From CAIKLP01 sp039798705 (GTDB lineage Bacteria; Bacteroidota; Bacteroidia; Sphingobacteriales; Sphingobacteriaceae): DNA of 14,229 bases. Numbering within the stretch: position 1 is the stretch's first letter; each line of letters opens with the position of its first letter. This document shows, piece by piece, positions 1-7,728 of the stretch. The notes under the pieces are model-generated. The model was not told the DNA's origin and did no database searches. It was given only the letters and a program-made list of their open reading frames with translations. The stretch spans positions 1-14,229 of the forward strand of contig JBDKFN010000047.1 in NCBI GenBank assembly GCA_039798705.1. Reading direction: 5' to 3'. Made by a program: the position numbers and the translations under genes.

Positions 1-105
1 AAAGTTGATTTTTACGCTCCCGTTTCTGGATTAGCACCTGGCCAATCGGCTGTTTTTTATGAAGGAAACGACTTAATTGGTGGTGGAATTATTTCTAAAA
101 AATAA
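1..105 (+). CDS. mnmA: tRNA-specific 2-thiouridylase MnmA, C-terminal end (partial)
   Basis: Only the last 34 codons and a TAA stop are in the window; the gene enters from the left edge. The frame reads APVSGLAPGQSAVFYEGN and then LIGGGIISKK. This matches the conserved end of MnmA, where a 'TPGQSAVFY-G---LGGG-I' block closes the C-terminal beta-barrel domain. MnmA uses ATP and relayed sulfur to thiolate U34 of tRNAs for Lys, Glu and Gln in the cytoplasm. The ATP-binding and catalytic cysteine parts lie outside the window. The next gene starts 2 nt after this stop, so read-through transcription into the protease gene is likely. The identification rests on a short but distinctive motif; the extent of the gene cannot be judged. 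Confidence 0.88.
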   Translation, partial: KVDFYAPVSGLAPGQSAVFYEGNDLIGGGIISKK

Positions 106-107
106 AT

Positions 108-1751
108 ATGAAAACTATTTTAAGAAAAAATTATTGGCTAACAGTTTTATGCTTGTTAACCATATTAAATGCAAATGCGCAAGATCGCTACATCGTATTT
201 TTGAAAAACAAAGCGAACAACCCTTACACAATTAGCAACCCAAGTGAATATTTATCTGTTAGAGCAATTAACAGAAGAACTCGAATGAACATTTCAATTG
301 ATTCGAGTGATTTACCTGTAAATCCTGCATATGTTGCAGCCATCAAAAATACAGGCGCAATAGTACTTAACCGTTCAAAATGGCTAAATACAATGACCAT
401 TCAGGCAGATACAAACCAAGCAATTGCGATTGGAAACCTTCCTTTTGTTATACGTTATAAAAAAGTATTTGGTACCAATGTCCACAAATCAAGTGTCAAT
501 AAATTCCCTGAAGAAAACATTGCAAACCCTTTTAATAAAATTGATTCTTCGAAATATGGTAATGCATGGAATCAAACTAAAATGTTGAATGCGCAAAATC
601 TACACGAATTAGGTTTTACTGGTAAAAACATTCAAATTGCTATTATCGATGCTGGATTTAGAAATGCAAATACGCATACTGCATTCGATTCTTTACGTGC
701 AAAAAATCAAATTATAGGCACTTGGAATTTTACCGATAATACTTCGTTCGTTTACGATTACAGTAACCATGGTACTAGTGTGTTGTCTTGCATCGGCGCA
801 AATGTGCCCGACACCATGATAGGCCTTGCACCAGACGCAAAATTTTATCTATTAAAAACAGAAGAAGAAGCGACCGAATATTTGGTAGAAGAATACAATT
901 GGGCTGCTGCTGCTGAATATGCTGATAGTGCAGGTGCAGATATTATCAATTCTTCATTAGGCTATACTGAATATGATGCTGCTTCGCAAAGTTATACTTA
1001 CACAGATATGAATGGTATTACAGCTCCAATAACTATTGCTGCTGATATTGCTGTTGATAAAGGTGTTTTAGTTGTAAATAGTGCCGGTAATTCTGGAAGT
1101 AGCGCATGGTTTTATATTGGTGCTCCAGCAGATGGTAAGAATGTACTTTCTGTTGGTGCTGTTGATCCAACAAAAATGATTGCAGGTTTTTCTAGTAATG
1201 GTCCAACTGCAGATGGTAGAACAAAGCCCGATGTTGTGGCGCAAGGTGGCCCAGCATGGATTGCAAAAGCAAATACAGGTAGTTTTGGGTTTGGAAGTGG
1301 AACCTCATTCTCAGGGCCTATAATGGCTGGATTTAGTGCTTGTGCCTTAGAATTACTTCAAACTGTTGCTCCATATAAAACTCCTTTTGCTTTCAAAGAA
1401 TGGTTAAAAGAAAACTCGGATCAACATATTAATCCGAACAATCAATATGGTTGGGGTATTCCAGATGCAAATTTATTAATCATCAGTTCTGGAATTAATC
1501 AAATCGACAATAAAAAAATTACTTTATACCCAAATCCAGTTAACGATTTTTGTCAATTCAACATTCCTAATTCTCAATCAGCTGAAATAGCTGTATATAC
1601 TAGTACAGGTGCATTATTAATACAAGAGAATTTGCAGTCAGCAAATGGAAGTTTTAAATTTTCAACCGAAAACTTTAATCCTGGATTATACGTTATTAAA
1701 ATATTGACCGAAGATTCGGTTTACAGTTTGACTTTTTCTAAAAACCAATAG
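108..1751 (+). CDS. Secreted S8 (subtilisin-like) serine protease with T9SS type A sorting domain
   Basis: This 547-residue protein starts with a signal peptide (about residues 1-24, ending NANA-Q). A propeptide-like region follows (25-155), then a subtilase domain (about 170-460). The catalytic triad is visible: Asp181 (IAIIDAGF), His221 (NHGTSV) and Ser400 (GTSFSGP). The oxyanion Asn is probably Asn328 (NSAGNSG). The serine motif is GTSFSGP rather than the usual GTSMAxP, but the nucleophile and proline are kept. Residues 473-547 (LYPNPVNDF ... GLYVIKIL) form a T9SS C-terminal sorting domain, so the protein should cross the outer membrane and be surface-attached or released. The ATG is 2 nt after the mnmA stop, and the stop codon overlaps the GTG start of the receptor gene. 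The substrate is unknown. A surface protease supplying peptides to the adjacent receptor is an inference. Confidence 0.93.
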   Translation: MKTILRKNYWLTVLCLLTILNANAQDRYIVFLKNKANNPYTISNPSEYLSVRAINRRTRMNISIDSSDLPVNPAYVAAIKNTGAIVLNRSKWLNTMTIQADTNQAIAIGNLPFVIRYKKVFGTNVHKSSVNKFPEENIANPFNKIDSSKYGNAWNQTKMLNAQNLHELGFTGKNIQIAIIDAGFRNANTHTAFDSLRAKNQIIGTWNFTDNTSFVYDYSNHGTSVLSCIGANVPDTMIGLAPDAKFYLLKTEEEATEYLVEEYNWAAAAEYADSAGADIINSSLGYTEYDAASQSYTYTDMNGITAPITIAADIAVDKGVLVVNSAGNSGSSAWFYIGAPADGKNVLSVGAVDPTKMIAGFSSNGPTADGRTKPDVVAQGGPAWIAKANTGSFGFGSGTSFSGPIMAGFSACALELLQTVAPYKTPFAFKEWLKENSDQHINPNNQYGWGIPDANLLIISSGINQIDNKKITLYPNPVNDFCQFNIPNSQSAEIAVYTSTGALLIQENLQSANGSFKFSTENFNPGLYVIKILTEDSVYSLTFSKNQ

Positions 1752-4108
1752 TGAAAAATAAAATCTTATTCTTACTCGCTTTATTACTTAGCCCCACTTT
1801 TTTATTTGCCCAACAAAAATTTAGCGTCAGCGGATATATCAAAGATGCATTTTCAGGAGAAACATTAATCGGTAGTACGGTTATAGTGAGAGAACTTGGA
1901 AAGGGTATCAACAGCAATGAATACGGCTATTACTCCATAACTTTACCTACAGGTAAATATCAAATTGCAGCTAGTTTCTTAGGATATAAACCAATTGTAG
2001 ATACCATTGATTTAACTAAAAACGTAAAAAGAAATTTCTATTTGAAAAGTAATTCCATTGTCAGTAGAGAAGCTGTTGTACTTGCAGAAAAAGCAGAGAA
2101 CAATTTCAAAAGTACGCAAATGGGTACGCAAACCTTGCAAATGGAAAAAGTAAAAACCTTGCCTGTTATTTTAGGTGAAGTGGATATTTTAAAAACCTTG
2201 CAATTGTTACCTGGAGTTCAGTCTTCTGGCGAAGGCAACAGCGGTTTTTATGTTAGAGGTGGTGGCCCAGATCAAAACTTGGTTTTGCTTGACGAAGCAA
2301 CCGTTTATAATTCTGGACATTTATTTGGTTTCTTTTCTGTTTTTAATTCAGATGCGATAAATAGTGTAACCCTTATCAAAGGTGGTATGCCTGCAGAATA
2401 TGGCGGAAGACTTTCTTCTGTTGTAAATGTAAATATGAAAGAAGGTAATAACCAAAGCTACCATGCAACAGGTGGTGTTGGCTTGATTGCTTCTAGATTA
2501 ACCCTTGAAGGTCCTATTCAAAAAGGCAAAAGTTCATTCATGTTAGCTGCAAGAAGAACCTATATCGATGCATTGATCAAACCCTTTGTAAGTAGTACTT
2601 CTACCCTTTCTGGCTCAGGTTATTACTTCTATGACTTAAACCTAAAATTGAATTACCAATTATCTGAAAAAGACCGAGTTTTCTTTAGCGGATATTATGG
2701 TAAAGATCAATTTCTATTCAAAGGTGAACGTTTTGGAATCAAATTTCCTTGGGGAAATTCTACAACTACTATGCGTTGGAATCACTTGTTTAACGAAAAG
2801 TTATTTGTAAATACCACTGCATTATTTAGCGATTATGTATTCAAAATTGGTGCAAGTCAAAGTAATTTTGATTTTGAATTGTTTTCGGGTGTCAGAGATT
2901 ATTCAACAAAAGTAGACTTTGATTATTTCCCTAACATCCGCAACCAGGTTAAGTTTGGTGCGGCTTATACCTTTCATACATTTACCCCAACAACAGCCAC
3001 TGGAACAATTGGCGAAAGCAGTATTAGTCCTGAAAAAATTAATAGACAATATGCAAATGAAGCAGCAGCTTATTTTTCAAATGATTTTGATTTAACTGAA
3101 AAAATTAAAATAAATGCTGGATTACGTTACGCGTTTTTTCAGCAAATTGGACCTTATGATCGTTATATTCAAAACGATGTTGGAACCATTAGTGATACCA
3201 TTTCTTATGGTGATGGAGAAAATATAAAAACCTATCATCGTTTAGAACCCCGTTTTTCTATTCGATTCCAAACGAGTAAATCAGCATCTATAAAAGCAGC
3301 TTATACTGTAACAAACCAATTTGTAAATTTAGCTTCTTTGAGTGGTAGCACACTGCCTACAGACCTTTGGGTGCCTGCCTCTTCGGTTGTTAAACCTCAA
3401 TTTTGTACGCAATATTCTATTGGTTATTTTAGAAATTTCAAAGACGACCAATACGAAACATCTGTAGAATTATATTATAAAGACTTAAAGAATTTAATTG
3501 AATTCAAAGAGAATACTACTGGACGCTTAAGTGCTAACATCGAAAACGATTTTACTTTTGGAATTGGCAGGTCTTATGGTGCTGAATTTTTCATTAAAAA
3601 ATCTGTAGGGAAATTCAATGGATGGATTGGCTATACGCATTCCTATGCTGAAAGAACATTTGCAGATTTGAATGAAGGCAAAACATTTTTTGCAAGATAT
3701 GACCGCAGACACGATGGATCTATTGTTTTATCATATACATTAAATAATAAATGGACTTTTGGTTCAGTGTTTGTATATGGCTCTGGTGCTGCATTCAACC
3801 TTCCAACTAGTTTGGTTTTCTTTAGCAATGGTACGCAGGGCTTGTATTTCGAAAATGACTATCGAAACAAATATCGATTAAGTCCTTATCATCGTTTAGA
3901 CATTTCTGCAACTTATACAGCTAAGAAGACAGATAAATATGAATCTACTTGGAACTTCAGTATATACAATGTTTACAATCATTTAAACCAATACATTGTT
4001 TACTTAGACATACAAGGTGATGTTTTGAATCAAGGATTAAAAGTTCAACCAAAACAGATTACCGTTTTCCCATTTATTCCATCTGTAACCTGGAATTTTA
4101 AATTTTAA
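1751..4108 (+). CDS. TonB-dependent outer-membrane receptor with carboxypeptidase-like N-terminal domain
   Basis: The 785-residue protein has a signal peptide (1-20, LFA-QQ). A CarboxypepD_reg-like beta-sandwich follows at about 24-100 (VSGYIKDAFSGETLIGSTV ... GYYSITLPTGKY). The plug domain spans about 130-230, with GFYVRGGGPDQNLVLLD near 166 and GGMPAEYGGR at 211-220. The rest is a beta-barrel ending in Phe (VTWNFKF), the usual terminal outer-membrane signature. It is shorter than SusC/RagA proteins (about 1000 residues), so it is not a classical glycan-importing SusC. The start is GTG and overlaps the protease stop by 1 nt (TAGTG); no better ATG precedes the signal peptide, and the overlap suggests translational coupling. 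A DUF4249-type lipoprotein follows 5 nt downstream, a pairing I recall as common in Bacteroidota. The ligand is unknown; peptides, siderophores or other bulky nutrients are possible. A TonB box was not identified. Confidence 0.93.
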   Translation: MKNKILFLLALLLSPTFLFAQQKFSVSGYIKDAFSGETLIGSTVIVRELGKGINSNEYGYYSITLPTGKYQIAASFLGYKPIVDTIDLTKNVKRNFYLKSNSIVSREAVVLAEKAENNFKSTQMGTQTLQMEKVKTLPVILGEVDILKTLQLLPGVQSSGEGNSGFYVRGGGPDQNLVLLDEATVYNSGHLFGFFSVFNSDAINSVTLIKGGMPAEYGGRLSSVVNVNMKEGNNQSYHATGGVGLIASRLTLEGPIQKGKSSFMLAARRTYIDALIKPFVSSTSTLSGSGYYFYDLNLKLNYQLSEKDRVFFSGYYGKDQFLFKGERFGIKFPWGNSTTTMRWNHLFNEKLFVNTTALFSDYVFKIGASQSNFDFELFSGVRDYSTKVDFDYFPNIRNQVKFGAAYTFHTFTPTTATGTIGESSISPEKINRQYANEAAAYFSNDFDLTEKIKINAGLRYAFFQQIGPYDRYIQNDVGTISDTISYGDGENIKTYHRLEPRFSIRFQTSKSASIKAAYTVTNQFVNLASLSGSTLPTDLWVPASSVVKPQFCTQYSIGYFRNFKDDQYETSVELYYKDLKNLIEFKENTTGRLSANIENDFTFGIGRSYGAEFFIKKSVGKFNGWIGYTHSYAERTFADLNEGKTFFARYDRRHDGSIVLSYTLNNKWTFGSVFVYGSGAAFNLPTSLVFFSNGTQGLYFENDYRNKYRLSPYHRLDISATYTAKKTDKYESTWNFSIYNVYNHLNQYIVYLDIQGDVLNQGLKVQPKQITVFPFIPSVTWNFKF

Positions 4109-4113
4109 GCAAG

Positions 4114-5001
4114 ATGAAAAGATATATTTTACTAAGCCTGCTTTCTGTAACCATGTTCTTTAGTTCATGTGAAAAAGATATCAATATAGATTTCCCTGTA
4201 GCACCTAGCCCCTATGTTATTGAGGGATATATTGAAAATGGTCAAGGTCCATTTGTTACCGTTTCTAGAGGAATATCATTTATCAATGAAATATCAAACG
4301 ATGATTTTTTAAACTTATTCGTAGACAATGCAAAAGTAAGTTTGACGGTCAATAACGACACTACCGCTATTTATTTAAAAATGGTAAAATTAGGTAACGC
4401 TTCATTTTACATTGATACAACTAAATTATTAGGTCAAATAGGAAACACCTATCATTTGAAAGTAGCAGTGGATGGTCATATTTTCACTTCAACTACGCAA
4501 ATACTACCTCCAGCTCCCTTAGATAGTGTTGTGGTGAAACCCGCGCCAGACAGCAGAGCAGACAGCGATAGTTTAGTGCAATTAACTGCTTATTTTAGTG
4601 AGCCAAATCCTTTGGGTAATTATTATCGACTCCTAACTAAAAAGAATAATGACATTTTGTATGACGTTGCTTTTAATTCTATTTATGATGATGCAATTGT
4701 AAATGGTAAAGCCATTCAATTTAGTGTGATTGGTGGTAAATCTCAATTTCAAAATAACGACTCTGCAGACTTTAGAAAATATGGTTATTTCAAAAAAGGT
4801 GATATAGTTTATGTAAAATGGGCAAGTATTGACAAACCACAATATGATTTTTGGAAAACTTTTGAAGCGCAAAGCGGTAGTTTTGGAAACCCATTTTCAC
4901 CAACTGTAATTGTAAAAAGTACATTTAAAGGAGCTGGCTGTTTAGGTGTTTGGGCAGGTTATGGTTGCACCATAGACACGGTAATTATCCCCAAAAACTA
5001 G
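4114..5001 (+). CDS. DUF4249-type surface lipoprotein, partner of the TonB receptor
   Basis: This 295-residue protein has a lipoprotein signal peptide with lipobox FSSC (Cys19). The residues after the cysteine are EKD, a short charged stretch resembling the export signals that take Bacteroidota lipoproteins to the outer face of the outer membrane. The body is beta-rich. YVIEGYIENGQGPF at 34-47 and GAGCLGVWAGYG near the C-terminus (274-285) are typical of the DUF4249 family as I know it. Cys276 and Cys285 could form a disulfide. The gene lies 5 nt after the TonB-dependent receptor, as expected for a co-transcribed accessory lipoprotein that caps or assists the barrel. No enzymatic motif is visible and the family function is not established. 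The family assignment is from memory of motifs and context. Confidence 0.82.
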   Translation: MKRYILLSLLSVTMFFSSCEKDINIDFPVAPSPYVIEGYIENGQGPFVTVSRGISFINEISNDDFLNLFVDNAKVSLTVNNDTTAIYLKMVKLGNASFYIDTTKLLGQIGNTYHLKVAVDGHIFTSTTQILPPAPLDSVVVKPAPDSRADSDSLVQLTAYFSEPNPLGNYYRLLTKKNNDILYDVAFNSIYDDAIVNGKAIQFSVIGGKSQFQNNDSADFRKYGYFKKGDIVYVKWASIDKPQYDFWKTFEAQSGSFGNPFSPTVIVKSTFKGAGCLGVWAGYGCTIDTVIIPKN

Positions 5002-5027
5002 TAAAATATCCACATCAAATCAAAGCC

Positions 5028-5060
5028 ATCGAATTTTTAATTAATTTCGATTTTAATTTA
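5028..5060 (+). terminator. Possible weak terminator after the lipoprotein gene
   Basis: ATCGAA (5028-5033) and TTCGAT (5046-5051) are inverted, separated by an A/T-rich loop, and followed by a T-rich stretch. The stem is only 6 bp with two G-C pairs, so it may merely be AT-rich noise. If real, it would separate the protease/receptor/lipoprotein unit from trxB. The whole 63-nt gap (5002-5064) is otherwise featureless; no TAnnTTTG promoter element is seen in it. Confidence 0.25.
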
Positions 5061-5064
5061 AATT

Positions 5065-6012
5065 ATGGAAAACACAGAACACATACATTGCTTAATTATT
5101 GGTTCAGGACCTGCAGGATATACCGCTGCAATATATGCAGCTAGAGCTGACCTTAAACCAGTAATGATAACAGGCATGCAACCTGGTGGACAATTAACGA
5201 CAACTACAGAAGTAGAAAACTACCCAGGTTATCCAGAAGGCACACAAGGGCCAGAAATGATGGAAGATTTTCGTAAACAAGCAGAAAGATTAGGAACAGA
5301 AATCCGTTTTGGATATGTAACTGCTGTAGATTTTACTGCTAAGCCACATAAGGTTACCGTAGATGAAACAAAAACCATTACAGCAGATTCTATTATCATT
5401 GCAACAGGTGCTTCGGCTAAATGGCTAGGATTGCCTTCTGAAGAAAAATACAATGGTTTTGGTGTTTCTGCCTGTGCCGTTTGCGATGGTTTCTTCTTCA
5501 AAGGACAAGATGTAGCTATTGTTGGAGCTGGTGATACAGCTGCAGAAGAAGCAACATATTTAGCAAAATTGTGTAATAAAGTTTACATGATTGTACGTAG
5601 AGATGAATTCAGGGCATCCAAAGCAATGGTGCACCGCGTATTGAATACACCAAACATCGAAATTATTTATAATTCCGAAACCAAAGAAATTATGGGTGAT
5701 GGACAAACCGTTAACGGTGTGAAAATCGCAAATAAATTAACACAAGAAGAACGCATATTAGCTGTTACTGGTTTCTTCGTTGCCATTGGTCATACACCAA
5801 ATACTTCGGTATTTAAAGGCAGTATAAACTTAGATGAATCGGGATATATTTTAACAACACCTGGTACAACTAAAACTTCTGTTGAAGGCGTATTTGCTGC
5901 AGGCGATGTGCAAGATAAAATTTATAGACAAGCTGTAACCTCAGCTGGTTCGGGCTGTATGGCTGCATTAGATGCCGAAAGGTATTTGGCCGCTGCTCAC
6001 GATATTTCATAA
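5065..6012 (+). CDS. trxB: Thioredoxin-disulfide reductase
   Basis: The 315-residue flavoprotein transfers electrons from NADPH through FAD and a redox disulfide to thioredoxin in the cytoplasm. The length is typical for the low-molecular-weight bacterial enzyme. The FAD-binding GSGPAG is at 13-18, the GGQLTTTTEVENYPGYP block follows at about 41-57, and the redox pair is Cys137-Ala-Val-Cys140-Asp (ACAVCDG). The NADPH-binding GAGDTA is at 154-159 with VRRDEFRAS at 177-185. The second FAD motif GVFAAGD is at 275-281, followed by RQAVTSAGSG. The CxxC variant is CAVC, seen in many TrxBs alongside CATC. The gene lies 63 nt downstream of the lipoprotein gene and converges with the opposite-strand ABC-F gene at a shared terminator. 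There is no sign of truncation. Confidence 0.97.
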   Translation: MENTEHIHCLIIGSGPAGYTAAIYAARADLKPVMITGMQPGGQLTTTTEVENYPGYPEGTQGPEMMEDFRKQAERLGTEIRFGYVTAVDFTAKPHKVTVDETKTITADSIIIATGASAKWLGLPSEEKYNGFGVSACAVCDGFFFKGQDVAIVGAGDTAAEEATYLAKLCNKVYMIVRRDEFRASKAMVHRVLNTPNIEIIYNSETKEIMGDGQTVNGVKIANKLTQEERILAVTGFFVAIGHTPNTSVFKGSINLDESGYILTTPGTTKTSVEGVFAAGDVQDKIYRQAVTSAGSGCMAALDAERYLAAAHDIS

Positions 6013-6029
6013 TTCAAAAAAGAATAATC

Positions 6030-6068
6030 AAAAAAAAAACACGCATCGTTTGATGCGTGTTTTTTTTT
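6030..6068. terminator. Bidirectional Rho-independent terminator between trxB and the ABC-F gene
   Basis: A perfect 8-bp GC-containing stem, CACGCATC (6040-6047) and GATGCGTG (6052-6059), closes a GTTT tetraloop. A run of ten A lies on the left (6030-6039) and nine T on the right (6060-6068). This gives a U-tract in either direction, so it can end trxB transcripts (+) and ABC-F transcripts (-). The T run reaches into the ABC-F stop codon (6067-6069), so the hairpin begins within 10 nt of that stop. Confidence 0.93.
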
Positions 6069-7689
6069 ATTTCATAGCGTATAAGGCTTCTCTTTGCTGT
6101 TTCACTCTTTCATCTGTAATGTATTCATCGTAAGTCATCGACTTATCTATGAAACCATTTGGACAAATTTCAATAATTCTATTTGCAACTGTTTGCACAA
6201 ATTCGTGGTCATGAGAGGTAAACATCAACGTACCTTTGAAATCTTTTAAGGAGTTATTGAAAGCCGTAATCGACTCTAGATCTAAGTGATTGGTAGGTTC
6301 ATCTAACAGCAACACATTGCCATTCATCATCATCATTCTAGACAACATACAACGCACCTTCTCCCCTCCAGATAAAACATTACATTTCTTAAATGTTTCT
6401 TCACCGGAAAACAACATCTTACCTAAGAATCCCCTGATATAGGTTTCATCTTTTTCTTCAGAATATTGACGCAACCAATCAATTAAATTTAAATCTACTT
6501 GAAAAAATTCGTGGTTATGTGAAGGTAAATATGAAGGCGTAATGGTAATCCCCCATTTAATTTCTCCAGAAGATGGTTTAGCATTGCTAGCTAATAATTC
6601 AAAAAACGCGGTTGATGCGACAGAATCTCTAGATAAAATGGCTACTTTATCTCCTTTAGCTAAACTGAAGTTTAAGTCTGAAAATAATTTATTGCCTTCT
6701 TCTGTATAATGTGTTAAATTTTCTACTGTTAAAATTTGATCACCAGCTTCACGTTCTTGTTTGAAAATGATGGCTGGATATTTTCTAGTAGAAGGTTTTA
6801 TTTCATCTACATTTAATTTTTCTAATAATTTTTTACGAGATGTTGCTTGTTTAGACTTAGATGCATTGGCACTGAATCGCTCAATGAATTCTTGTAATTC
6901 TTTACGCTTATCTTCTGTTTTCTTATTTTGATCGGCACGTTGACGCAATGCTAATTGCGAACTTTCATACCAATAAGTATAGTTACCAGTATATAAATTA
7001 ATCTTACCAAAGTCAATGTCTGCAATATGTGTACAGACACCGTCTAAAAAGTGTCTATCGTGACTTACTACAATTACAGTGTTTTGAAAATCTGCTAAAA
7101 AATCCTCTAACCATGAAATGGTTTCCATATCCAAATCGTTGGTAGGCTCATCGAGCAACAACACATCTGGATTACCAAATAACGCTTGCGCTAATAAAAC
7201 CCTTACTTTTTCGTTACCTGCAAGCTCTTGCATTAATTTATAATGACTGTCTTCCTTAATACCCAAGCCACTTAATAAAGCTGCAGCATCGGATTCTAAA
7301 TTCCAACCATTCATTTCTGCAAATTGACCTTCAAGATCTGAAACACGCTCACCATCTGCATCTGTAAAATCAGTTTTAGCATATAATGCATCTTTCTCTT
7401 GCATAATAGCCCATAGCTTTTGATGGCCCATGATTACAGTTTGCAAAACTGTTACCTCGTCAAACTCGTAGTGATTTTGTCTTAAAACTGCAATTCGTTC
7501 TCCTGGGCTAATGCTAACATGACCTGTGGTAGAGTCAATATCTCCAGAAAGAATTTTAAGAAAAGTAGACTTTCCAGCACCGTTTGCACCAATTACACCA
7601 TAGCAATTGCCAGGTGTAAATTTTACATTAACATCTTCGAAAAGTACTCGCTTACCATATTTCAGCGATAAATTAGCAACAGAAATCAT
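6067..7689 (-). CDS. ABC-F family ATPase, YbiT-like, with one degenerate ATP site
   Basis: The 540-residue protein has two ABC domains joined by a charged helical linker (about 230-310) and no membrane segments. This is the ABC-F layout of soluble ATPases that act on ribosomes near the E site. NBD1 has an intact Walker A (GANGAGKST, 34-42), Walker B (VLLLDEPTNDLD, 176-187) and switch His210, but its signature is LAGNEK (156-161) instead of LSGGE. NBD2 has an intact signature LSGGEK (439-444), Walker B (LLLDEPTNHLD, 460-470) and switch His493, but its Walker A is replaced by SRDSVAST (353-360), without GxGKST and its lysine. Length and the DEPTNDLD/GNEKVRVLLAQAL blocks point to the YbiT branch rather than EttA or Uup. 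It follows clpX by 39 nt, may share that transcript, and ends at the shared terminator. A role in translation is inferred from the family; the exact target is unknown. Confidence 0.9.
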   Translation of the reverse strand: MISVANLSLKYGKRVLFEDVNVKFTPGNCYGVIGANGAGKSTFLKILSGDIDSTTGHVSISPGERIAVLRQNHYEFDEVTVLQTVIMGHQKLWAIMQEKDALYAKTDFTDADGERVSDLEGQFAEMNGWNLESDAAALLSGLGIKEDSHYKLMQELAGNEKVRVLLAQALFGNPDVLLLDEPTNDLDMETISWLEDFLADFQNTVIVVSHDRHFLDGVCTHIADIDFGKINLYTGNYTYWYESSQLALRQRADQNKKTEDKRKELQEFIERFSANASKSKQATSRKKLLEKLNVDEIKPSTRKYPAIIFKQEREAGDQILTVENLTHYTEEGNKLFSDLNFSLAKGDKVAILSRDSVASTAFFELLASNAKPSSGEIKWGITITPSYLPSHNHEFFQVDLNLIDWLRQYSEEKDETYIRGFLGKMLFSGEETFKKCNVLSGGEKVRCMLSRMMMMNGNVLLLDEPTNHLDLESITAFNNSLKDFKGTLMFTSHDHEFVQTVANRIIEICPNGFIDKSMTYDEYITDERVKQQREALYAMK

Positions 7690-7706
7690 AATCCTTTAAT
7701 TTTTTG

Positions 7707-7714
7707 CAAAGGTA
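7707..7714 (-). promoter_or_regulatory. Candidate -7 element for the ABC-F gene
   Basis: On the minus strand, TACCTTTG matches the Bacteroidota -7 consensus TAnnTTTG and lies 17 nt before the ATG, in the clpX-ABC-F gap. No TTTG -33 element is found at 17-23 bp upstream, so it is a half match. It could provide a second promoter separating the ABC-F gene from clpX. Confidence 0.35.
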
Positions 7715-7728
7715 AGGAAAATGATTGG

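Noticed and set aside
156..161. Reading the LAGNEK signature of the ABC-F protein as a frameshift (the coordinates are residues of that protein, DNA 7207-7224)
   Set aside because: The frame is intact through flanking conserved blocks (MQE before, KVRVLLAQAL after), so it is a genuine substitution rather than an error.
4950..5144. Open frame of 64 codons on the + strand spanning the lipoprotein end and trxB start
   Set aside because: It overlaps two genes in another frame; both neighbours have strong protein-level support.
5229..5501. Open frame of 90 codons on the - strand opposite trxB
   Set aside because: It is antisense to conserved trxB motifs, with no supporting start context or domain.
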